Positions 45,326 to 55,558 of a stretch of 64,000 bases of DNA are shown piece after piece. This stretch comes from Aquabacterium sp. A3 (GTDB lineage: Bacteria > Pseudomonadota > Gammaproteobacteria > Burkholderiales > Burkholderiaceae_C): positions 558,001 through 622,000 of the forward strand of contig NZ_JBBPEV010000001.1 in assembly GCF_038069945.1 (NCBI RefSeq), in the 5' to 3' direction. The position numbers were made by a program, and so were the translations under genes. Below the pieces are notes generated by a model. It did no database searches, had not been told where the DNA came from, and worked only from the letters and a program-made list of their open reading frames with translations. How positions within the stretch are numbered: the stretch's first letter is position 1; each line of letters opens with the position of its first letter.

Positions 45326-46415
45326 GCGGCGCGGGCAAGCCCACGCTGTGCAACTGATCCAGCGCCACCCACCGGCCGGTGCCTGCGGCATCCCCCCCCA
45401 CGGCAGGCCCTGCCAGGGTGCCCATCACGGCCGGCCTGGCAGGTCGCGCCAACACCAGGCGCTGGGGGTGCAAACGCCAGTCCAGGTGCGTCAGCACGTG
45501 GTCGATGGGCGGTTGAGGTTCAGGATCGCCCTCGCCCAAGGCCTGGGTCAAGGCCAGCGCCGCCAACTCGGTGTCCAGCAAGGGCAAGGTCCACAACCCG
45601 GCCCACACGCCAGTGTCCGGGCGCTGAATCAGCCACACGTGCTCGTCATGCTCCAGCCACAACCACCAGCTTTCGCGCTTCGAGCGCTTGAGCTTGCGGG
45701 TCTTGACCGGAAACGCCTCGGGGCGGCCTTGCTGGCGGGCTTCACACAGGTCGCTCCATGGGCACACCAGGCAACTGGGCTTGCGCTGGCTGCACACGGT
45801 GGCCCCCAAATCCATCACGCCCTGGGTGTAGGCCGGCATGTCCGCAGCCCGCTGGGGCAGCACCAACTCGGCGGCCTCCCACAAGGCGCGCTCATGGGCA
45901 GCCACCGACAGGTTGCCGCCCCAGGCCAATGCACGGGTCAACACCCGCTTCACATTGCCGTCCAGGATGGCCGTGCGTTCATCAAAGCAAAAGCCTGCGA
46001 TGGCCGCGGCCGTGGATCGGCCGATGCCCGGCAGTTGCGCCAAAGCTTGGGCATTTCCAGGAAAGAGGCCACCGTGGTCGCTGACCACCACCTGCGCACA
46101 ACGGTGCAGGTTGCGCGCCCGGCTGTAGTAACCCAGGCCCGCCCACAAAGCCAACACCTCGTCCAACGAGGCGGTGGCCAGGGCCTGCACGTCCGGAAAC
46201 GCCCTCAAAAAACGATCGTAGTAGCCCAGCACCGTGCTGACCTGGGTCTGCTGCAGCATGATCTCTGACAGCCACACCCGGTAGGGGTCGCGTGTTTGCT
46301 GCCATGGCAGGTGGTGCCGACCTTCCTGACGCTGCCAAGCCACCAGCCGATCAGCCAGCGCGGGGCTCAGGGCCTGGGCTCGCGCCAGCAGGCCCTGCAC
46401 ATCATCGGCACTCAT
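45294..46415 (-). CDS. mutY: A/G-specific adenine DNA glycosylase
   Basis: Removes adenine mispaired with 8-oxoguanine. The 373-aa protein has the catalytic Glu in EIMLQQTQV, the helix-hairpin-helix LPGIGRSTAAAIAGFCF with catalytic Asp in ILDGNVKRVLTR, and the Fe-S cluster ligands C-x6-C-x2-C-x5-C (CSQRKPSCLVCPWSDLC). A C-terminal NUDIX-like domain recognises 8-oxoG. The start overlaps the stop of the upstream dynamin-like gene (ATGA), so translation is coupled. Confidence 0.96.
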   Translation of the reverse strand: MSADDVQGLLARAQALSPALADRLVAWQRQEGRHHLPWQQTRDPYRVWLSEIMLQQTQVSTVLGYYDRFLRAFPDVQALATASLDEVLALWAGLGYYSRARNLHRCAQVVVSDHGGLFPGNAQALAQLPGIGRSTAAAIAGFCFDERTAILDGNVKRVLTRALAWGGNLSVAAHERALWEAAELVLPQRAADMPAYTQGVMDLGATVCSQRKPSCLVCPWSDLCEARQQGRPEAFPVKTRKLKRSKRESWWLWLEHDEHVWLIQRPDTGVWAGLWTLPLLDTELAALALTQALGEGDPEPQPPIDHVLTHLDWRLHPQRLVLARPARPAVMGTLAGPAVGGDAAGTGRWVALDQLHSVGLPAPLKKLLPVHRP

Positions 46416-48412
46416 GAGCTGGCCATCGACCCCACGGATTCGGTGTGTGCATCAGGCATGCCGGACTCATCCGGCGCCGCTGCGGCCTCGGCGGTCGTGG
46501 GCTGCGCCTGCACGATCACCTCACCCACCAGGGTTTGCAAACGGGTCTGCAACTGCAAGACGCGCTCGTCCATGGCCTGCACTTCCTGCAAACGGGCATC
46601 GAGCTCGGTGGACGCCGTCTGGATGCGGTCCAGCGACTCGTAACGTCGCTTGAAATTGCGGCGTCGCTCGCGCAACTGGCTGTCCACCTGCGACGACGCG
46701 GTCTTGTTCCACAACTCGATGTCGTTGCTCACGGTTTCAAACACCACGCGCAAACGGGACACCAGCATGCGACGGAACTGCTCCTGAAAACCGGGCTGCG
46801 CCAGACGAAACGCCTGGCTGAGGCCCAAGTACTGCACATAGTTGCGCTCGATCAGTTGCAGATCCTCGGTGTACTTGCGCACCTCCAGCGGCGCCTCAAC
46901 CGCCAGGCTGAAGCCGAACTCGGCATTGAGCTTGGCATACGACGCCGACAGCATGGCGTGAATCTCGTCGCTGCGCTGCTGGGCTTCTTCGATCAGGGCG
47001 CCAAGCCGCTGACACAGCTCCAGGAACGCCTTTTTGGCCCCCAACGGCAGCCACGAGCCGCCCAGCACCTGCTGCAACTGGTCCACCTCCAGACGCAGGC
47101 GGTCGGCCGACAGGTCCTGCAAGGCATGCCGCAACATGCGCGCATGAACTGACCGCATCGCTTGCAAACGCGCGGTGCACTGCTCGAACTCGCTGGCCTC
47201 GGCCTGCACGCGCTGCAGCATCAACTGAACCTTGCCCGCGCTTTTGCCCTTGAGTCCACGCAGCTCCAGCAACTGATCAGCGTACTGCCGCCGCATCTCA
47301 CCGAAGCGACGTTGCAGTTGCTGCTGCAAGCGCTGCGCACCGTCGCAGGCCGACTGCGCCAGATGCTCGCGCCGCTTGGGCAGCAGGCGCTCCGACAGGG
47401 CCTGCTCAAAGTCTTCAAGCCGACTGCCGTTCAAGGCATCGGCGTCGCCCTGCAGGCGCGCGGCCAAGGCCTGGCGCGCCGATATCGGAAACACATGCGA
47501 GGCGGGGATCTCCAGGGTGTGGGCCACGCTCTCGCACTGCCGCTGAATGACCGCCTGCACCTGCTCGGGCGTGCTCAAGGGGTCGGCCAGGGAGTCGATC
47601 TTGTTGAGTGCCACAAACCGGGCCAGCGCCGGTCCACACAGGTGGTCTCGCCAGATGGCCAGGTCGGATTTGGTGACGCCGGTGTCTGCGCCCAGGATGA
47701 ACACCGTGGCGTGTGCCTGTGGCAGCAAGCCCAGGGTCAGTTCGGGCTCGGTGCCAATCGCGTTGAGGCCGGGCGTGTCCAGCACCACCAGGCCGCGCTT
47801 GAGCAAGGGGTGGGGCAGGTTGATGCGGGCATGTCGCCACGCCGGCACCTCCACCAAGCCCTCGGCATCCTGAGGCGGGTTGTCTTCGGGCGTTTCAGCA
47901 TGCCAAAAGCCCAGCTTCATGGCCTGATCGGTGTCCACGCGACGGGTGCGCATGACCTCGCCCAGCACCTCGGCCATCTGATCCGGGTTGGACAGGTCCA
48001 GATCGAAGCGCTGCCATGCCCCCGGCACCCGGCGATACTCGCTCAGCGATGGCGCTTCAAGCCGGGTCTCGATGGGCAGCAGACTCAGGCCCACAGGCTC
48101 ATCGGCGTCGTAGCCCAACTCCACCGGGCACATGGTGGTGCGGCCCGCCGAGGCCGGCATGATCCGCCGCCCCTTGTCCGAGAAAAAGATGGCGTTGATC
48201 AGCTCGGACTTGCCCCGAGAGAACTCGGCCACGAACGCCACCATGAGCTTTTCGCCCGACAGCCGGTGGCGCATGGCCTCGAACCATTCGGACGAGGCGT
48301 CGTCCAGCAGATCGTGCTCGCGGGCAAAACGCGCCAGCGCCGCCAGGCGTGCATCGGTGTCGCTGCGCCACTGCCCAAGGGCATCCAGTTGGCTGACAAA
48401 GGAGGGCATCAT
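46412..48412 (-). CDS. Dynamin-family GTPase, bacterial
   Basis: A 666-aa dynamin-like protein. G1 is AEFSRGKSE (Gly67-Lys68-Ser69), G2 Thr lies in GRTTMCPVEL, G3 is DTPG (212-215) and G4 is NKID (270-273). Long helical segments from about residue 330 to 640 resemble the stalk, with no clear TM span or PH domain. Bacterial dynamins reshape or protect membranes, but roles are mostly untested. It overlaps mutY by 4 bases, an unexpected operon partner for a repair glycosylase. Either of two adjacent ATGs (48412, 48409) may start it. Confidence 0.85.
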   Translation of the reverse strand: MMPSFVSQLDALGQWRSDTDARLAALARFAREHDLLDDASSEWFEAMRHRLSGEKLMVAFVAEFSRGKSELINAIFFSDKGRRIMPASAGRTTMCPVELGYDADEPVGLSLLPIETRLEAPSLSEYRRVPGAWQRFDLDLSNPDQMAEVLGEVMRTRRVDTDQAMKLGFWHAETPEDNPPQDAEGLVEVPAWRHARINLPHPLLKRGLVVLDTPGLNAIGTEPELTLGLLPQAHATVFILGADTGVTKSDLAIWRDHLCGPALARFVALNKIDSLADPLSTPEQVQAVIQRQCESVAHTLEIPASHVFPISARQALAARLQGDADALNGSRLEDFEQALSERLLPKRREHLAQSACDGAQRLQQQLQRRFGEMRRQYADQLLELRGLKGKSAGKVQLMLQRVQAEASEFEQCTARLQAMRSVHARMLRHALQDLSADRLRLEVDQLQQVLGGSWLPLGAKKAFLELCQRLGALIEEAQQRSDEIHAMLSASYAKLNAEFGFSLAVEAPLEVRKYTEDLQLIERNYVQYLGLSQAFRLAQPGFQEQFRRMLVSRLRVVFETVSNDIELWNKTASSQVDSQLRERRRNFKRRYESLDRIQTASTELDARLQEVQAMDERVLQLQTRLQTLVGEVIVQAQPTTAEAAAAPDESGMPDAHTESVGSMASS

Positions 48413-48483
48413 GGGCGCATGCTATCGCATCGTGATGGATCCCGATAGACGGAACTGCGTCAGGAATCCCGACGATGCAACTC

Positions 48484-49311
48484 TCACCGTTTCTGACACC
48501 TCGGGCAAAAGTACGTGGCGCGCTGCGCCTGCACCACCCGCCTGACTGGCGTGGCACAGATCCGACACGGCTGCCCTTCCCGGCCATAGACGGCCGTCAG
48601 GTTCTGAAAATTGCCCAGATGGCCATCGGCGCTGAAATCCTTGAGGCTGGAGCCACCCGCGGCAATCGCCTGCATGAGCACGTCCTGAACAGCCTGCAAC
48701 AGACGCTGGCAGCGTGGGCCGCTGAGCCGCCCGGCGGCCAGTCGGGGGTCGATGCCGGCCCGAAACAGGGCCTCGCATGCGTAAATATTGCCCGCCCCCA
48801 CCACCACATCGCCCGCCATCAACACCGGCTTGATCGCAGCCCGACGCCCGCGCCACGCCTGCCGCAGCACCGGCCCGGACAGCGCCGGGTCAAAAGGCTC
48901 GCGGCCCAGCCGGGACAAGAGCTTGCCCGGCAGCCCCTCGTGTCGCGAAGCGCCCCACACGACGGCCCCGAAACGGCGGGGGTCCGTCAAACGCAAGACA
49001 CCGGCCGAGGTGAGCAGATCGACATGGTCATGCGCCCCGGGGGGCGTGCCGTTCGCCACCAGGCGCAAGGAACCCGACATGCCCAGGTGCCACAACAGAC
49101 CACCGGCCGGCGCGGCCTCGCCAGACAGCGGCAGCCAAAGGTACTTGCCCATGCGCTCCACGGCGTCGACGCGCGCACCCAACACCTGCTCGGCCGAGCA
49201 TCCCAGCGGCCACCGCAGCGCTTTCCCCAGGCGCAAACCCTCAACCCGGGCCCCGGTCAAACGATCAGACAGGGACAAACGGGTGACTTCAACTTCTGGC
49301 AATTCCGGCAT
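48484..49311 (-). CDS. mutM: Formamidopyrimidine-DNA glycosylase (Fpg)
   Basis: Excises 8-oxoguanine and opened purines and cuts the AP site. The 275-aa protein begins with the catalytic [10 protein letters not shown] (Pro1 nucleophile after Met removal, Glu2), has [38 protein letters not shown] and the C-terminal zinc finger CRIC...CPRC. The ATG at 49311 is fixed by the PELPEVE motif. A GATAAT box lies 6 bases before it. Sits near mutY, giving both GO-system glycosylases side by side. Confidence 0.97.
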   Translation of the reverse strand: MPELPEVEVTRLSLSDRLTGARVEGLRLGKALRWPLGCSAEQVLGARVDAVERMGKYLWLPLSGEAAPAGGLLWHLGMSGSLRLVANGTPPGAHDHVDLLTSAGVLRLTDPRRFGAVVWGASRHEGLPGKLLSRLGREPFDPALSGPVLRQAWRGRRAAIKPVLMAGDVVVGAGNIYACEALFRAGIDPRLAAGRLSGPRCQRLLQAVQDVLMQAIAAGGSSLKDFSADGHLGNFQNLTAVYGREGQPCRICATPVRRVVQAQRATYFCPRCQKR

Positions 49312-49366
49312 GAACCGATTATCGAACGCTGGATCCATAGAATGTCTGCAGAACTTCGGAGACCTC

Positions 49367-51202
49367 ATGCGTCGTTTGTCTTTGCCCCCCGCCCTGCATC
49401 GCCCCATGGTCATGGGCCTGTCGGGGCTTTGCGCAAGCCTGGTGATGGCGGCCTTGTCCAGCACGGCGGTGGCGCGACCTCCGGCACCAGCGGTGGAGCC
49501 TGTCCCCGCCACGCCATCGGCCAACACCATCGAGCTGCCAGGCGATGCCAAACCAGGGGTGCGCAATTCCGAGATGGACGCACAACTCTTCTACCAGTCG
49601 CTGGTGGCAGAGATGCAGGTGCGCCAGGGCCAACCGGGGGTGGGCTACCAGATTTACCTGGAGACCGCTCGCCGACGGGGTGACGATCAGCTGTTTCGCA
49701 GGGCGGTGGACATCGCACTGCAAGCCCGCGCGGGCGAGCAGGCCCTGAGCGCCGCACAGGCCTGGCGCGACGCCAACCCCCGCTCGCTGGAGGCCGCTCA
49801 GTTCGTGTCCCAGTTGCTGCTGGTGTTCAACCGGGTGGATCAACTGGCGCCGCCCCTGTCTGACCTGATCACGCTCACGCCTGCCGACCAGCAGGCCCAG
49901 GTGCTGGGCTCGCTGCCACGCAGCTTGCAGCGCATCAAAGACCGACAGGCCGCGGCCACGCTCATCGATCAGGTTACTGCGCCGTGGCGCGAAGGTGACA
50001 AGGAGAAGGTCGAGGCCTGGGTGGCCAGTGGCGAAGGATGGGCACAGGCACGCCAGCCCGACAAGGCGCTTGCGGCGTTGAAACGCGCGCTGACACTGGA
50101 CCCCGTCAACATCATGGCCGGCCTCCAGGCCGTCGAGCTCACCGATCAGAACCCGGATGCCCAGGCACTGGTGGATGCGCAGCTGCTGCGCAGTGACGCC
50201 CCTCCCCTGGTGAGGCTGGCGTACGCCCGCAAGCTGGCGGCACGTGGTCAATTCGAAACCGCCGAGGGCGAACTCAAGCAATTGATTCAGTTGCAGCCTC
50301 AAGCACAAGGCACACGCATCCTGCTGGCGGCCGTCCAGCTTGAACGCAAAAAACTGGACGAGGCCGAAGCCACCCTCCGCCCGCTGGCACAACTGATCCC
50401 CAAGGCGCGCCAGGAGGCCTCCGAGGCGCTCAGCCCCGAGCTGGAGCAAGCCGCCCTGATGCAGGCCCAGATTGCCGAGCAGCGCAAGCAGTTCGGGCAG
50501 GCCCTGAACTGGCTGCAACGCGCCGACCCCACAGGCAAGAAGATGAGCGTGCAGGCACAGCGGGCGCGCCTCATGGCCAGTCAGGGCCAACTGGCCAGCG
50601 CAAGGGCACTGATCCGCGCACTGCCAGAAGACGAGCCCCGCGACGGTGTGGCCAAGGTTCAGGCCGAAGCCGGCCTGCTGCGCGACGCACGGCAATGGCG
50701 CGAGGCCCATCGGGTGCTGGGCGAAGGCGTCGAGCGCTTCCCCGAGGTGAGCGAGCTGCTCTATGACCAGGCCATGATGGCCGACAAGCTTGGCGATCAC
50801 GACGACATGGAACGCTTGCTCAAGCGGCTGATCGAGATCGACCCCGACAACGCCAATGCGCTCAATGCCCTGGGCTACAGCCTGGCTGATCGCGGCGTGC
50901 GGCTGGATGAAGCCCGACAGTTGCTGGACAAGGCCATCAGCCTCAAGCCCGGTGACCCCTTCATCACGGACAGCCTGGGCTGGCTGGCGTTCCGCGAAGG
51001 CAACGTGCCCGAAGCCCGGAAACTGCTGCAGCAGGCCTGGGACAGCCGTCAGGACGCCGAAATTGGCGCGCACCTGGGTGAGGTGCTCTGGCAGTTGAAC
51101 GAGCAAACCCGCGCACGCCAGATCTGGCGAGACGCCTGGCAGCGCGACAGCGACAACACCGTGCTGCAAGACACGCTCAAACGTTTCGGCGTGAGCTTCT
51201 GA
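49367..51202 (+). CDS. Exported TPR-repeat protein
   Basis: A 611-aa protein with a signal peptide (residues 1-35) and tetratricopeptide-like repeats throughout, clearest near the C-terminus ([47 protein letters not shown]). Similar proteins stand upstream of lolB and ispE across the beta-proteobacteria and are thought to be periplasmic or outer-membrane scaffolds. CGGAGAC precedes ATG 49367. The lolB gene begins 1 base after the stop. Confidence 0.88.
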   Translation: MRRLSLPPALHRPMVMGLSGLCASLVMAALSSTAVARPPAPAVEPVPATPSANTIELPGDAKPGVRNSEMDAQLFYQSLVAEMQVRQGQPGVGYQIYLETARRRGDDQLFRRAVDIALQARAGEQALSAAQAWRDANPRSLEAAQFVSQLLLVFNRVDQLAPPLSDLITLTPADQQAQVLGSLPRSLQRIKDRQAAATLIDQVTAPWREGDKEKVEAWVASGEGWAQARQPDKALAALKRALTLDPVNIMAGLQAVELTDQNPDAQALVDAQLLRSDAPPLVRLAYARKLAARGQFETAEGELKQLIQLQPQAQGTRILLAAVQLERKKLDEAEATLRPLAQLIPKARQEASEALSPELEQAALMQAQIAEQRKQFGQALNWLQRADPTGKKMSVQAQRARLMASQGQLASARALIRALPEDEPRDGVAKVQAEAGLLRDARQWREAHRVLGEGVERFPEVSELLYDQAMMADKLGDHDDMERLLKRLIEIDPDNANALNALGYSLADRGVRLDEARQLLDKAISLKPGDPFITDSLGWLAFREGNVPEARKLLQQAWDSRQDAEIGAHLGEVLWQLNEQTRARQIWRDAWQRDSDNTVLQDTLKRFGVSF

Positions 51203-51203
51203 C

Positions 51204-51815
51204 ATGGCAGCCCACTGTCGATCGGCGCGCGCGCGCTGGGCCGCGCACAGCCTCGTCACCATCAGCAGCGCGGCCCTTTTCAGCGCCTGTCAGCACGTCC
51301 CTCCAGCGCCGCCAGCCACTGTGGCCGAGCCAGCGCCTGCGGCCTCACCCGTGGCAGTGCCCTTGCGTGAGTGGGAGGGGCGCATGAGCATCAAGCTCGA
51401 TGCCCATGAAGGGCGTGAGCCTGAAGGGCTCAGCCTGGCCTTTCACCTTCAGTTGCAAGGCGAAGCCGGTCAACTGTCGCTCATGACCCCGCTGGGCACC
51501 CAGATGGCCGAGATTCGCTGGGATGCCCAACAAGCCGTGCTGCGCGACAGCGAAGGCGAGCAGCAATACCCCAGCCTGGAAGAACTCAGTGCGGCCTTGC
51601 TGGGCGAAGTGCTTCCGCTGGCCGTGCTGCCGTACTGGCTGGACGGCCAGGCCGACCCGGCCACCCCCTCGACCCCCAGCCCCCAGGCCGAAGGCTTCGA
51701 ACAGCTGGGCTGGCACATCGATCTCAGTGGCCAGGCACGAGACCTGATCGTGGCGCGCCGCCCTGCCAGCGTCGAGCAGCGAGGCATCACCCTGCGGGCG
51801 CGCCTGCTGCACTGA
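51204..51815 (+). CDS. lolB: Outer-membrane lipoprotein insertion receptor LolB
   Basis: Receives lipoproteins from LolA and inserts them into the outer membrane. The 203-aa protein has a lipobox ending at Cys29 (ALFSAC), then an Ala/Pro-rich linker, and the LolB core with WEGRMSIKLDA, LQGEAGQLSLMTPLGTQMAEIRWD and LPYWLDGQADP. It lies between the TPR protein and ispE, the conserved place for lolB. Confidence 0.9.
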   Translation: MAAHCRSARARWAAHSLVTISSAALFSACQHVPPAPPATVAEPAPAASPVAVPLREWEGRMSIKLDAHEGREPEGLSLAFHLQLQGEAGQLSLMTPLGTQMAEIRWDAQQAVLRDSEGEQQYPSLEELSAALLGEVLPLAVLPYWLDGQADPATPSTPSPQAEGFEQLGWHIDLSGQARDLIVARRPASVEQRGITLRARLLH

Positions 51816-51843
51816 GCCCCCTGCAGTTTGACTGTCACCCACC

Positions 51844-52788
51844 ATGCCTGCACTGCTGGACCTGCCCGCCCCCGCCAAGATCAACCTCTTCCTGCACGTG
51901 GTGGGACGGCGGGCCGATGGCTACCACCTGCTGGAGTCGGTCTTTGCCCTGACCGACTGGCACGACACACTGCACATCGAAACCCGCAGCGACGGTCAGA
52001 TTCAACGGCATGACCTGCGGTCGACGTCGTTGACTGCCCCCGCGCCCCAGCTACCGCCCGACGATCTGTGCGTTCGGGCGGCACGCCTGCTTCAGCAAGA
52101 AGCCGGAACATCGCTGGGATGCGACATCCACCTGGACAAATCTTTGCCCTCTGGCGCAGGACTGGGTGGAGGCAGTTCGGACGCTGCCACCGTGCTCATG
52201 GCACTCAATCACCTCTGGCAACTGCACTGGCCCACCACCCGCCTGGCCGGCCTGGGCTTGAGGCTGGGGGCCGACGTGCCGTTTTTCATCCATGGCCAGA
52301 CCGCCTGGGTGTCGGGTATTGGCGACATCATCAGCCCGCTCCCGGCTCACCCGGCCCTGGCGCAGGTGTATTCAAGCGCTGTGGCCATCCTCAAGCCGCC
52401 CGTGAGCGTGCCCACCCCCGCCATTTTTGGCTCACCGCACCTGAAACGCGACACGCCTCATGCTATAGTCGCGGACTTTCTTGCAGCGCCTCAGAGCTTT
52501 GGGCGCAACGATCTGCAAGGGGCCGCCGAAGCCTACGTGCCTGGCGAACACCCTGAGCAGGCGGGGCAATTAACCGAAGCTCTCGCGATCTTGCACAACC
52601 GCTACGGCAACAGCCGGATGACAGGTTCAGGCAGCGCGGTGTTTGCGTGGGTAGCCCCACCAAATCTCGTCACGCCATCCAGTCCCGTCGGCTCAGTGAC
52701 CCTGGATGGTTTGCCTGGATCGCAGTGGCTGGGTCGAGTGTGTCGCACGCTGGATCGGCATCCACTTCATGCGCGACTGTCGGGCTGA
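51844..52788 (+). CDS. ispE: 4-(cytidine 5'-diphospho)-2-C-methyl-D-erythritol kinase
   Basis: GHMP kinase for the fourth MEP pathway step. The 314-aa protein has PAPAKINLFLHVVGRRADGYH, the ATP-binding loop PSGAGLGGGSSDAATVL, and the C-terminal MTGSGSAVFAW. It is the third isoprenoid gene in the window, after ispF and ispD. A strong tRNA promoter follows 40 bases after its stop. Confidence 0.96.
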   Translation: MPALLDLPAPAKINLFLHVVGRRADGYHLLESVFALTDWHDTLHIETRSDGQIQRHDLRSTSLTAPAPQLPPDDLCVRAARLLQQEAGTSLGCDIHLDKSLPSGAGLGGGSSDAATVLMALNHLWQLHWPTTRLAGLGLRLGADVPFFIHGQTAWVSGIGDIISPLPAHPALAQVYSSAVAILKPPVSVPTPAIFGSPHLKRDTPHAIVADFLAAPQSFGRNDLQGAAEAYVPGEHPEQAGQLTEALAILHNRYGNSRMTGSGSAVFAWVAPPNLVTPSSPVGSVTLDGLPGSQWLGRVCRTLDRHPLHARLSG

Positions 52789-52828
52789 AACAGCCTGATC
52801 AGACGCCCTGATGGTTCCGAGCAACAGC

Positions 52829-52858
52829 TTGCAAAAGCATCAAAAACCCGGCTATAAT
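52829..52858 (+). promoter_or_regulatory. Promoter of tRNA-Gln
   Basis: TTGCAA (52829-52834) and a perfect TATAAT (52853-52858) spaced by 18 bases. The predicted start is near 52865, 60 bases before the mature tRNA. This is the best -10 match in the window. Confidence 0.75.
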
Positions 52859-52924
52859 GTGAGGCTCTGATCAAGAGTGCAGCTACTAGGTTGCAGTCGG
52901 CAATTTGCAGACTGTGTCCTGTGT

Positions 52925-53001
52925 AGGGGAGTCGCCAAGTTGGTTAAGGCATCGGATTTTGATTCCGACATGCGAGGGTTCGAGTCCTTCCTCCCCTGCC
53001 A
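52925..53001 (+). tRNA. tRNA-Gln (anticodon TTG)
   Basis: The full cloverleaf can be drawn: acceptor AGGGGAG pairs with CTCCCCT, D-stem GCC/GGC, anticodon stem TCGGA/TCCGA with loop TTTTGAT (anticodon TTG), T-arm GAGGG-TTCGAGT-CCTTC with one G-T pair. Discriminator G and an encoded CCA end at 53001. It is placed between ispE and prs, as usual in beta- and gamma-proteobacteria. Confidence 0.95.
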
Positions 53002-53148
53002 AAGTTTTTGCAGAAGTCTTCATCGCCTGTTTCAGGCGCACCTGCCCGCCACCTTCCTCGAAGGCTGATTCAAACCAACCGACGGTTGGCGTCTACCGCG
53101 GGCGAGGTGAAGGGCAGACGTCATTGTTCAACGTCCAGCAGCCCGCCC

Positions 53149-54111
53149 ATGCTCTCCGACACCGTACTGTTCACTGGCAACGCCAATCCGGCCCTTGCCC
53201 AGGAAATTGCTTCCATCCTTGGACTTGGTCTGGGCCAGGCGGCCGTGGGTCGCTTCTCCGATGGTGAAACCACGGTAGAGATCCAGCAGAACGTGCGTGG
53301 GCGCGAGGTGTTCGTGGTGCAGTCCACCTGCGCCCCCACGAACGACAACCTGATGGAATTGCTGATCATGGTCGACGCCCTCAAGCGCGCGTCGGCACAA
53401 CGCATCACGGCCGTCATTCCCTACTTCGGCTACGCCCGCCAAGACCGCCGCCCGCGCTCCACGCGGGTGCCGATTTCGGCCCGCGTCGTGGCCAACATGC
53501 TCGAAGCCGTGGGGGTCAACCGCGTGCTGACAATGGACCTGCACGCCGACCAGATCCAGGGCTTTTTTGACATCCCGGTCGACAACATCTATGCGTCGCC
53601 CGTGCTGCTGTCCGACCTGCAAGCCAAGAATTACGAAGACCTGGTGGTGGTTTCGCCCGACGTGGGCGGTGTGGTGCGCGCACGCGCCCTGGCCAAGCAA
53701 CTGGGCTGCGATCTGGCCATCATCGACAAGCGTCGCCCCAAGGCCAACGTGTCTGAAGTGATGCACGTGATTGGCGAGATCGAAAACCGCAACTGCGTGA
53801 TCATGGACGACATGATCGACACCGCCGGCACCCTGGTGAAGGCCGCCGAAGTGCTCAAAGAGCGTGGTGCCAAGAGCGTGTACGCCTACTGCACACACGC
53901 TGTCTTCTCTGGCCCGGCCATCGAGCGCATCAAGGCCTCGCACCTGGACGAAGTCGTGATCACCAACACCATCCCGCTGAACGAGTCGGCCAAGGGCACG
54001 CCCAAGATCCGCCAGCTCAGCACCGCCTTCCTGTTTGCCGAGACCATCCGCCGCATCACCGATGGCGAATCGGTCACGTCCCTGTTTGCCGAGCAGAACA
54101 ACAACTTCTGA
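53149..54111 (+). CDS. prs: Ribose-phosphate pyrophosphokinase
   Basis: Makes PRPP from ribose 5-phosphate and ATP, feeding purine, pyrimidine, His, Trp and NAD synthesis (NadC in this window uses it). The 320-aa protein has [50 protein letters not shown], and the PRPP loop [16 protein letters not shown] 53149 ([14 protein letters not shown]) is preferred over a longer frame that starts inside the tRNA trailer. Confidence 0.97.
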   Translation: MLSDTVLFTGNANPALAQEIASILGLGLGQAAVGRFSDGETTVEIQQNVRGREVFVVQSTCAPTNDNLMELLIMVDALKRASAQRITAVIPYFGYARQDRRPRSTRVPISARVVANMLEAVGVNRVLTMDLHADQIQGFFDIPVDNIYASPVLLSDLQAKNYEDLVVVSPDVGGVVRARALAKQLGCDLAIIDKRRPKANVSEVMHVIGEIENRNCVIMDDMIDTAGTLVKAAEVLKERGAKSVYAYCTHAVFSGPAIERIKASHLDEVVITNTIPLNESAKGTPKIRQLSTAFLFAETIRRITDGESVTSLFAEQNNNF

Positions 54112-54122
54112 TCGGTTTCCCG

Positions 54123-54152
54123 GGCTGCGCTGACCACAGCGCGGCCTTTTTC
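54123..54152 (+). terminator. Terminator between prs and rplY
   Basis: A 10-bp stem with one G-T pair (54123-54132 with 54137-54146), a 4-base loop and a T5 run. Partial read-through to rplY and pth is likely, since they are usually linked to prs. Confidence 0.8.
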
Positions 54153-54196
54153 TCAGCGCCTGGTCGCGGGCGCTTCACATCAACTTGGAGTCATCC

Positions 54197-54820
54197 ATGA
54201 AATTCACCGCATTCGAGCGTTCACTGCAGGGGACCGGAGCGAGCCGCCGCCTGCGTGGCGCTGGCAAGACCCCCGGCATCGTCTACGGCGCCGGCAAGGC
54301 CCCCCAGAACATCGAGCTGGACCACAACGCCCTCTACCACGCCATGCGCAAAGAGTCTTTCCATTCGTCCATCCTGGACATGGAAATCAACGGCCAGGTC
54401 GAGAAGGTTCTGCTGCGCGACTTCCAGAAGCACCCCTTCAAGCCCCTGGTGCTGCACGTGGACTTCCAGCGCATCGACGCCACCACCCGCATCCGCAAGA
54501 AGGTGCCCCTGCACTTCGTCAACGAGGCTGAATCGCAAGCCGTCAAGATCGACAAGTGCATCATCAACCACGTGGTGACCGAGCTGGAAATCGAGTGCCT
54601 GGCCGAGCAGCTGCCCGAGTTCCTGACCGTGGACCTGTCGACCGCCGTCAAGGGTCAGACCATCCACGTGGAAGACCTCAAGCTGGACAAGCACATCAAG
54701 GTGTTGACCCACGGTCGCAAGAACCCCACCATCGCCACGGTGGTCGAGCCGGTCGAGGAAGTCATTGTGGCGGCCACCACCACGGCCGAACCCGCCAAGG
54801 GCAAGAAGGGCAAGAAGTAA
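54197..54820 (+). CDS. rplY: 50S ribosomal protein L25 (Ctc type)
   Basis: Binds 5S rRNA; the long form (207 aa) has an N-terminal L25 domain (residues 1-90, [17 protein letters not shown]) and a C-terminal beta domain, ending in a Lys-rich tail (PAKGKKGKK). TTGGAG lies before ATG 54197. A terminator lies downstream, before pth. Confidence 0.96.
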   Translation: MKFTAFERSLQGTGASRRLRGAGKTPGIVYGAGKAPQNIELDHNALYHAMRKESFHSSILDMEINGQVEKVLLRDFQKHPFKPLVLHVDFQRIDATTRIRKKVPLHFVNEAESQAVKIDKCIINHVVTELEIECLAEQLPEFLTVDLSTAVKGQTIHVEDLKLDKHIKVLTHGRKNPTIATVVEPVEEVIVAATTTAEPAKGKKGKK

Positions 54821-54863
54821 TCTTCAGCCCCTGCGTTCAGGCCTGTGCAGACAGGCCTGCGTC

Positions 54864-54890
54864 AAGCCCCGCTTTGGCGGGGCTTTTGTT
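54864..54890 (+). terminator. Terminator after rplY
   Basis: A perfect 9-bp stem (54864-54872 with 54877-54885), a 4-base loop TTTG and a T-rich tail. It closes the rplY transcript 44 bases after its stop. Confidence 0.85.
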
Positions 54891-54937
54891 TTGGGCGCTT
54901 GTCGTGTGCAATCGTCCCTGCTTCACTGTCATCCATC

Positions 54938-55543
54938 ATGATTCGCCTGTTCGTTGGTCTGGGCAACCCAGGCCCCCAGTACGAAGACACCCGCCATAAC
55001 GCCGGCTTCTGGTACATCGATGCCCTGGCCCGTCAGCTTGGCGTCAGCCTGCAGCCCGACCGCAACTATCACGGTCTGGTGGCGCGCGCGAACACGCCCG
55101 AAGGTCCGGTGTGGCTGCTGCAGCCGCAGACGTTCATGAACCTCTCGGGCAAGTCGGTGGCGGCCCTGGCCCGTTTTTTCAAGGTGGCGCCTGCCGAAGT
55201 GCTGGTGGCCCATGACGAGCTCGATCTGCTGCCTGGGCAAGTCAAACTCAAACAGGGTGGTGGCCATGCCGGACACAACGGGCTGCGTGACATCCATGCG
55301 CAACTGGGTGATCCGGGCTACTGGCGTCTGCGCCTGGGCATCGGGCACCCAGGCATCAAGTCGGAGGTGGCGGCCTATGTGTTGCGCAAGCCTCCAGCGG
55401 CCGAACGCGAAGCCATCGAGAAATGCATCCAGCAGTCGCTGGACGCCACCGCCTGTTTTCTGTCGGGCGACCTGCCGGGCGCCATCCACAAGGTGCATGC
55501 CCAGCCCCAGCGCCCCAAACCCCCACGTCCCACCCCAAGTTGA
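54938..55543 (+). CDS. pth: Peptidyl-tRNA hydrolase
   Basis: Recycles peptidyl-tRNA by cleaving the ester bond. The 201-aa protein has [20 protein letters not shown] with the catalytic His, [40 protein letters not shown] and [13 protein letters not shown] 54938 is preferred over a frame that begins inside the terminator. The tail is slightly extended and Pro-rich. Confidence 0.97.
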   Translation: MIRLFVGLGNPGPQYEDTRHNAGFWYIDALARQLGVSLQPDRNYHGLVARANTPEGPVWLLQPQTFMNLSGKSVAALARFFKVAPAEVLVAHDELDLLPGQVKLKQGGGHAGHNGLRDIHAQLGDPGYWRLRLGIGHPGIKSEVAAYVLRKPPAAEREAIEKCIQQSLDATACFLSGDLPGAIHKVHAQPQRPKPPRPTPS

Positions 55544-55558
55544 GAGGCCACGCCTGCC

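Noticed and set aside
49319..51262. 647-codon minus-strand frame opposite the TPR gene
   Set aside because: Shadow of the TPR coding sequence, no recognisable domain, and it would overlap the start of lolB.
53024..53038. CGCCTG/CAGGCG hairpin after tRNA-Gln as a terminator
   Set aside because: No T-run follows. It may only be part of the tRNA trailer.
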